Source of the DNA: GCA-003244245 sp963712995 | Lineage (GTDB): Bacteria > Actinomycetota > Actinomycetes > Mycobacteriales > Pseudonocardiaceae | DNA: 64,000 nucleotides | Assembly: GCA_963712995.1 (NCBI GenBank) | Contig: CAVQKH010000016.1 | Span: forward strand, 62,001 to 126,000 | Direction of reading: 5' to 3' | Shown here: positions 61,943-64,000 of the stretch, in pieces | Layout of the letters: every line of letters begins with the position of its first letter | Position numbering within the stretch: position 1 is the first letter of the stretch | Translations under genes and position numbers: made by a program | The notes under the pieces: generated by a model | Databases searched by the model: none | The model's input: only the letters and a program-made list of their open reading frames with translations | What the model was told of the DNA's origin: nothing

Positions 61943-62225
61943 TTAAGGATGGAAACAGGATAGTGATCCCCGACGTCGGCGAACGCGCAGCTCCCGCGTC
62001 ACGACGAGCCGCGCCAGGCACACCAACCTCATCGCGGTGAACAGGGCAGCGGCGATCGCGTTCTGGTAGTGGCCGTCCCAGGGACACCACGCCGTAGAAC
62101 GCCGCCCTAAGCACGAACACCCCGATCGCCGGGCCGATCCGCTGGCCAGTCTGCAGCGCTCCGACCGCCGCGCCCATCCGTGGTGGCGCGTATACAAGAG
62201 TTAGCGCGACATGTGGCGAGATCAC
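61943..62225 (-). pseudogene. C-terminal remnant of an MFS transporter
   Basis: Reads GAAVGALQTGQRIGPAIGVF, the conserved helix 11 region of DHA2 MFS transporters (GxxxGxLQTxQRIGxAIG), then FYGVVSLG. In another frame YQNAIAAALFTAMRLVCLAR, RELRVRRR, the last helix and tail. The frame change and absence of the first 10-12 helices show it is a remnant. Confidence 0.65.
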
Positions 62226-62418
62226 CGCGCCCCCACCGCACTACCAGCGCGACCCGCACCGGTGCTAGGACAAAGAGCCACTACAACCGGCCCAGCGCAC
62301 TGTCTTCGACTCCCCCAGTGCGCTGCTGCGACGGATTTGATCTCGAGTCATATGCTCGCCTGTAGAAGGCCAGACGAGTTCGGGCATGGCGGGTTCTCCT
62401 ATCGACAAGCGCCTCATA

Positions 62419-62757
62419 TTAAATAAACGGCTCGCCCACTGTCAGTGATACAGGTACGTTCGCAGGGAACTGGCGAGTGCCGATAGTCACATCGGTCTTG
62501 TTAATGAGCGATTCACGTAGCAGTGAGAACCACATGTTAACTTTGACACGGTTCCCAACGGTTGCAGTATCATCACCAAAGTTGCCGTCCAAAACTTCGA
62601 ACCTGCTGATCCGACCGGTAGCCTTGTCTCTTATCTGAAAAAAGACATTCCCCCCGACTCCCAGCGAAATCACTGGCCCTGTGAACGTCAGAAAGCTTAC
62701 CGCCTGCTGCTCTTCATCCACCATGATTGCCCACGTCCTCTCACCGTCAGAGTGCAT
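62419..62757 (-). CDS. Small beta-rich protein of unknown function
   Basis: 112 residues with strongly alternating hydrophobic pattern (AVSFLTFTGPVISLGVGGNV, then ATVGNRVKVNMWFSLLRESL) suggesting an all-beta fold. No signal or membrane segment. ATG 62757 is used; an internal Met (MVDEEQQAVSF) is an alternative start. Lower GC than the flanks, possibly acquired. No family recognised. Confidence 0.55.
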   Translation of the reverse strand: MHSDGERTWAIMVDEEQQAVSFLTFTGPVISLGVGGNVFFQIRDKATGRISRFEVLDGNFGDDTATVGNRVKVNMWFSLLRESLINKTDVTIGTRQFPANVPVSLTVGEPFI

Positions 62758-63508
62758 TCCGAGCTATGCGGGACTCCCTCACGATCGTCGAATCCCACAT
62801 AGCCACACGTCGACAGTAGAGACATGCGCAGAATGACCTTAGCGCCAGGCGTCGACCGTGTCCCTGCTGCCCTCACACGTCCTTAGAGTTCTGGTGGAGC
62901 TGGATAGATACATGTAACTCGAGCCGTCTGGCTGGGGAAAAGGTGGACGGGGTGAGCCGGCTGGTCAGCCTGATGATCACGACGCGCGATCGCCGGCAGC
63001 TGGTTGGCAGGTGATCAGGCTGCGGCGCGCCGGCGCGCCTGGCTTGTATTAGTTAGCTGGTAGAGCTGCATCGGGTCCTCAGCACCGGCCAGACCAGTGC
63101 AGCTTCGTCGTCTGGAGCCGCCGCTGAACAGCCCGGCGTACGGCCGAGCCCCGCGCCCAGGCAGAGAACCTGGTCACGGCGGTGCCGAAGCACCAGCAGA
63201 ATGTCGGAGAGCGGCTCACCGCTGTGGCCGTGGATCATCGTCAGCGAGCCGTCAGCGAAGCGGTACGACAAGTCTGCACGGCCCGATACGCACCGGCGCG
63301 TAGCCACAGCTCAGCGGCGCGCAACGACACTCACAGGTACGCGGACGTACGGCCGATCAGCGTTCACACAAGAAGTGCACAATTGGATCTGAGAACGCCG
63401 TGCCTCCGGTGAATCTTGCTCGCCGAACACCCACACACATGCTCCGTCATACGATTGGTCTGCCTGGTCGCTCTTGTTGGCGTTACGACAAACTGGCTTG
63501 TTGGCGAT
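62758..63508. other. Long stretch with no supported gene
   Basis: About 750 bp. The minus-strand frame 63053-63307 contains a protein-like piece (SYRFADGSLTMIHGHSGEPL, then DILLVLRHRRDQVL) but degrades on both sides, so at most a gene scrap is present. I see no RNA gene, hairpin or promoter that I would defend. Confidence 0.4.
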
Positions 63509-63967
63509 TTACCGTGGGTCCGCGCTCTGTTGACTATCAATTTCGACGTTGTGGTGGAACCTGTATTTTTTGCCGCCGGACTTGCACGAGGTGGGGTGGA
63601 GCAATCCGCCGAGTTCTTTGCCCAGCTTGCACATCTCTGGGGGGATCCTGTCGTTCGCCTTCGCGCCGTAGCGGTCGGCGCCCAGCTCGGCTGCGGTGAG
63701 GCCGTCGGGATGCTCAGCTAGTTGCTGCAGGATCGCGGCGTGCAGCGGTCTGAGGCTGGACTGCCAGAACACGTTTGGTCCGGTTACCCTGACCCAGGCC
63801 TGGGCGGGGTCTGTCAGGTCGAGGGTGACCCGGATGAGCGGCTTTTCTTCGCCGGACCGCAGCCGAACGAGCCACCCGCGTGCCGGCAAGGGCTCTAGCA
63901 CACACCAACCGAGTGGGGGCAGGTGCGTCTGGCCGGGTGCGATACCCGCCGCCTTGGGCTGGATCAC
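63509..63967 (-). CDS. Unknown protein with winged-helix-like C-terminus
   Basis: 152 residues. GTG 63967 follows GGGAG at about 5 bp. The N-terminal half is beta-rich (GWCVLEPLPARGWLVRLRSG). The C-terminal half has SLRPLHAAILQQLAEHPDGL, TAAELGADRYG and MCKLGKELGGLLHP, a winged-helix-like arrangement as at the end of some regulators. It reaches the window's edge region but its start is inside. No family recognised. Confidence 0.6.
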   Translation of the reverse strand: MIQPKAAGIAPGQTHLPPLGWCVLEPLPARGWLVRLRSGEEKPLIRVTLDLTDPAQAWVRVTGPNVFWQSSLRPLHAAILQQLAEHPDGLTAAELGADRYGAKANDRIPPEMCKLGKELGGLLHPTSCKSGGKKYRFHHNVEIDSQQSADPR

Positions 63968-64000
63968 CGGATCTCCCGTCTGGAAGGTCGATTCGTGCGT

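Overview
The window is high-GC chromosomal DNA from an actinomycete. The order TIGR01777 epimerase, lipB, lipA, DUF4191, RDD protein, glnA, and later glnE, glnA2, Hip1-like protease and panB, is the order known from Mycobacterium tuberculosis (Rv2216 to Rv2225). Other content (a chromosomal T4SS-like cluster beside panB, an Hsp70/LuxR pair, Ini-type dynamins) suggests a relative such as the Pseudonocardiaceae. That placement is inference.

Layout. 0-6 kb: a broken DUF5753 regulator, then the lipoate genes and glnA with a textbook GlnR box and a strong terminator. 6-10.6 kb: regulatory and stress genes (GAF-ANTAR, STAS, SDR, flavoprotein). 10.6-15.5 kb: a frameshifted Hsp70-like gene divergent from a large AAA-LuxR regulator. 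15.5-31 kb: a genomic island of lower GC and patchwork origin. It holds two XRE regulators, a truncated EEP nuclease with a 66-bp duplicated piece, a translationally coupled small-gene operon with a resolvase-like protein, a two-gene OLD nuclease/UvrD helicase pair resembling Gabija, an IS66 remnant, a leaderless toxin-antitoxin-like pair, tRNA-Pro 3'-end fragments, TPR and IS1634 remnants and a polysaccharide deacetylase lipoprotein. 31-36 kb: an ini-like operon (Gly-rich protein, IniB-like, IniA-like and IniC-like dynamins). 38-51 kb: the second half of the core block (glnE, glnA2, an LprG/P55-like pair, Hip1-like protease, nadE, panB), with a Gln/Ala coiled-coil protein and a recombinase remnant. 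51-59 kb: a seven-gene T4SS-like operon without relaxase or coupling protein. 59-64 kb: a decayed region (HicB-like gene, sthA pseudogene, ferritin-like enzyme, MFS remnant, small unknown genes).

How it fits together. GlnA, GlnE and GlnA2 form a nitrogen assimilation unit, split here by about 32 kb of accessory DNA. The LuxR protein resembles IniR, and the ini-like operon would be its natural target; the 15-kb island lies exactly between them. Pseudogenes are frequent. Several are decayed beyond single indels (sthA, recombinase, GATase, IS1634), so the single-base frameshifts in hsp70, iniB and IS66 may be real decay, but indel sequencing errors cannot be excluded from sequence alone.
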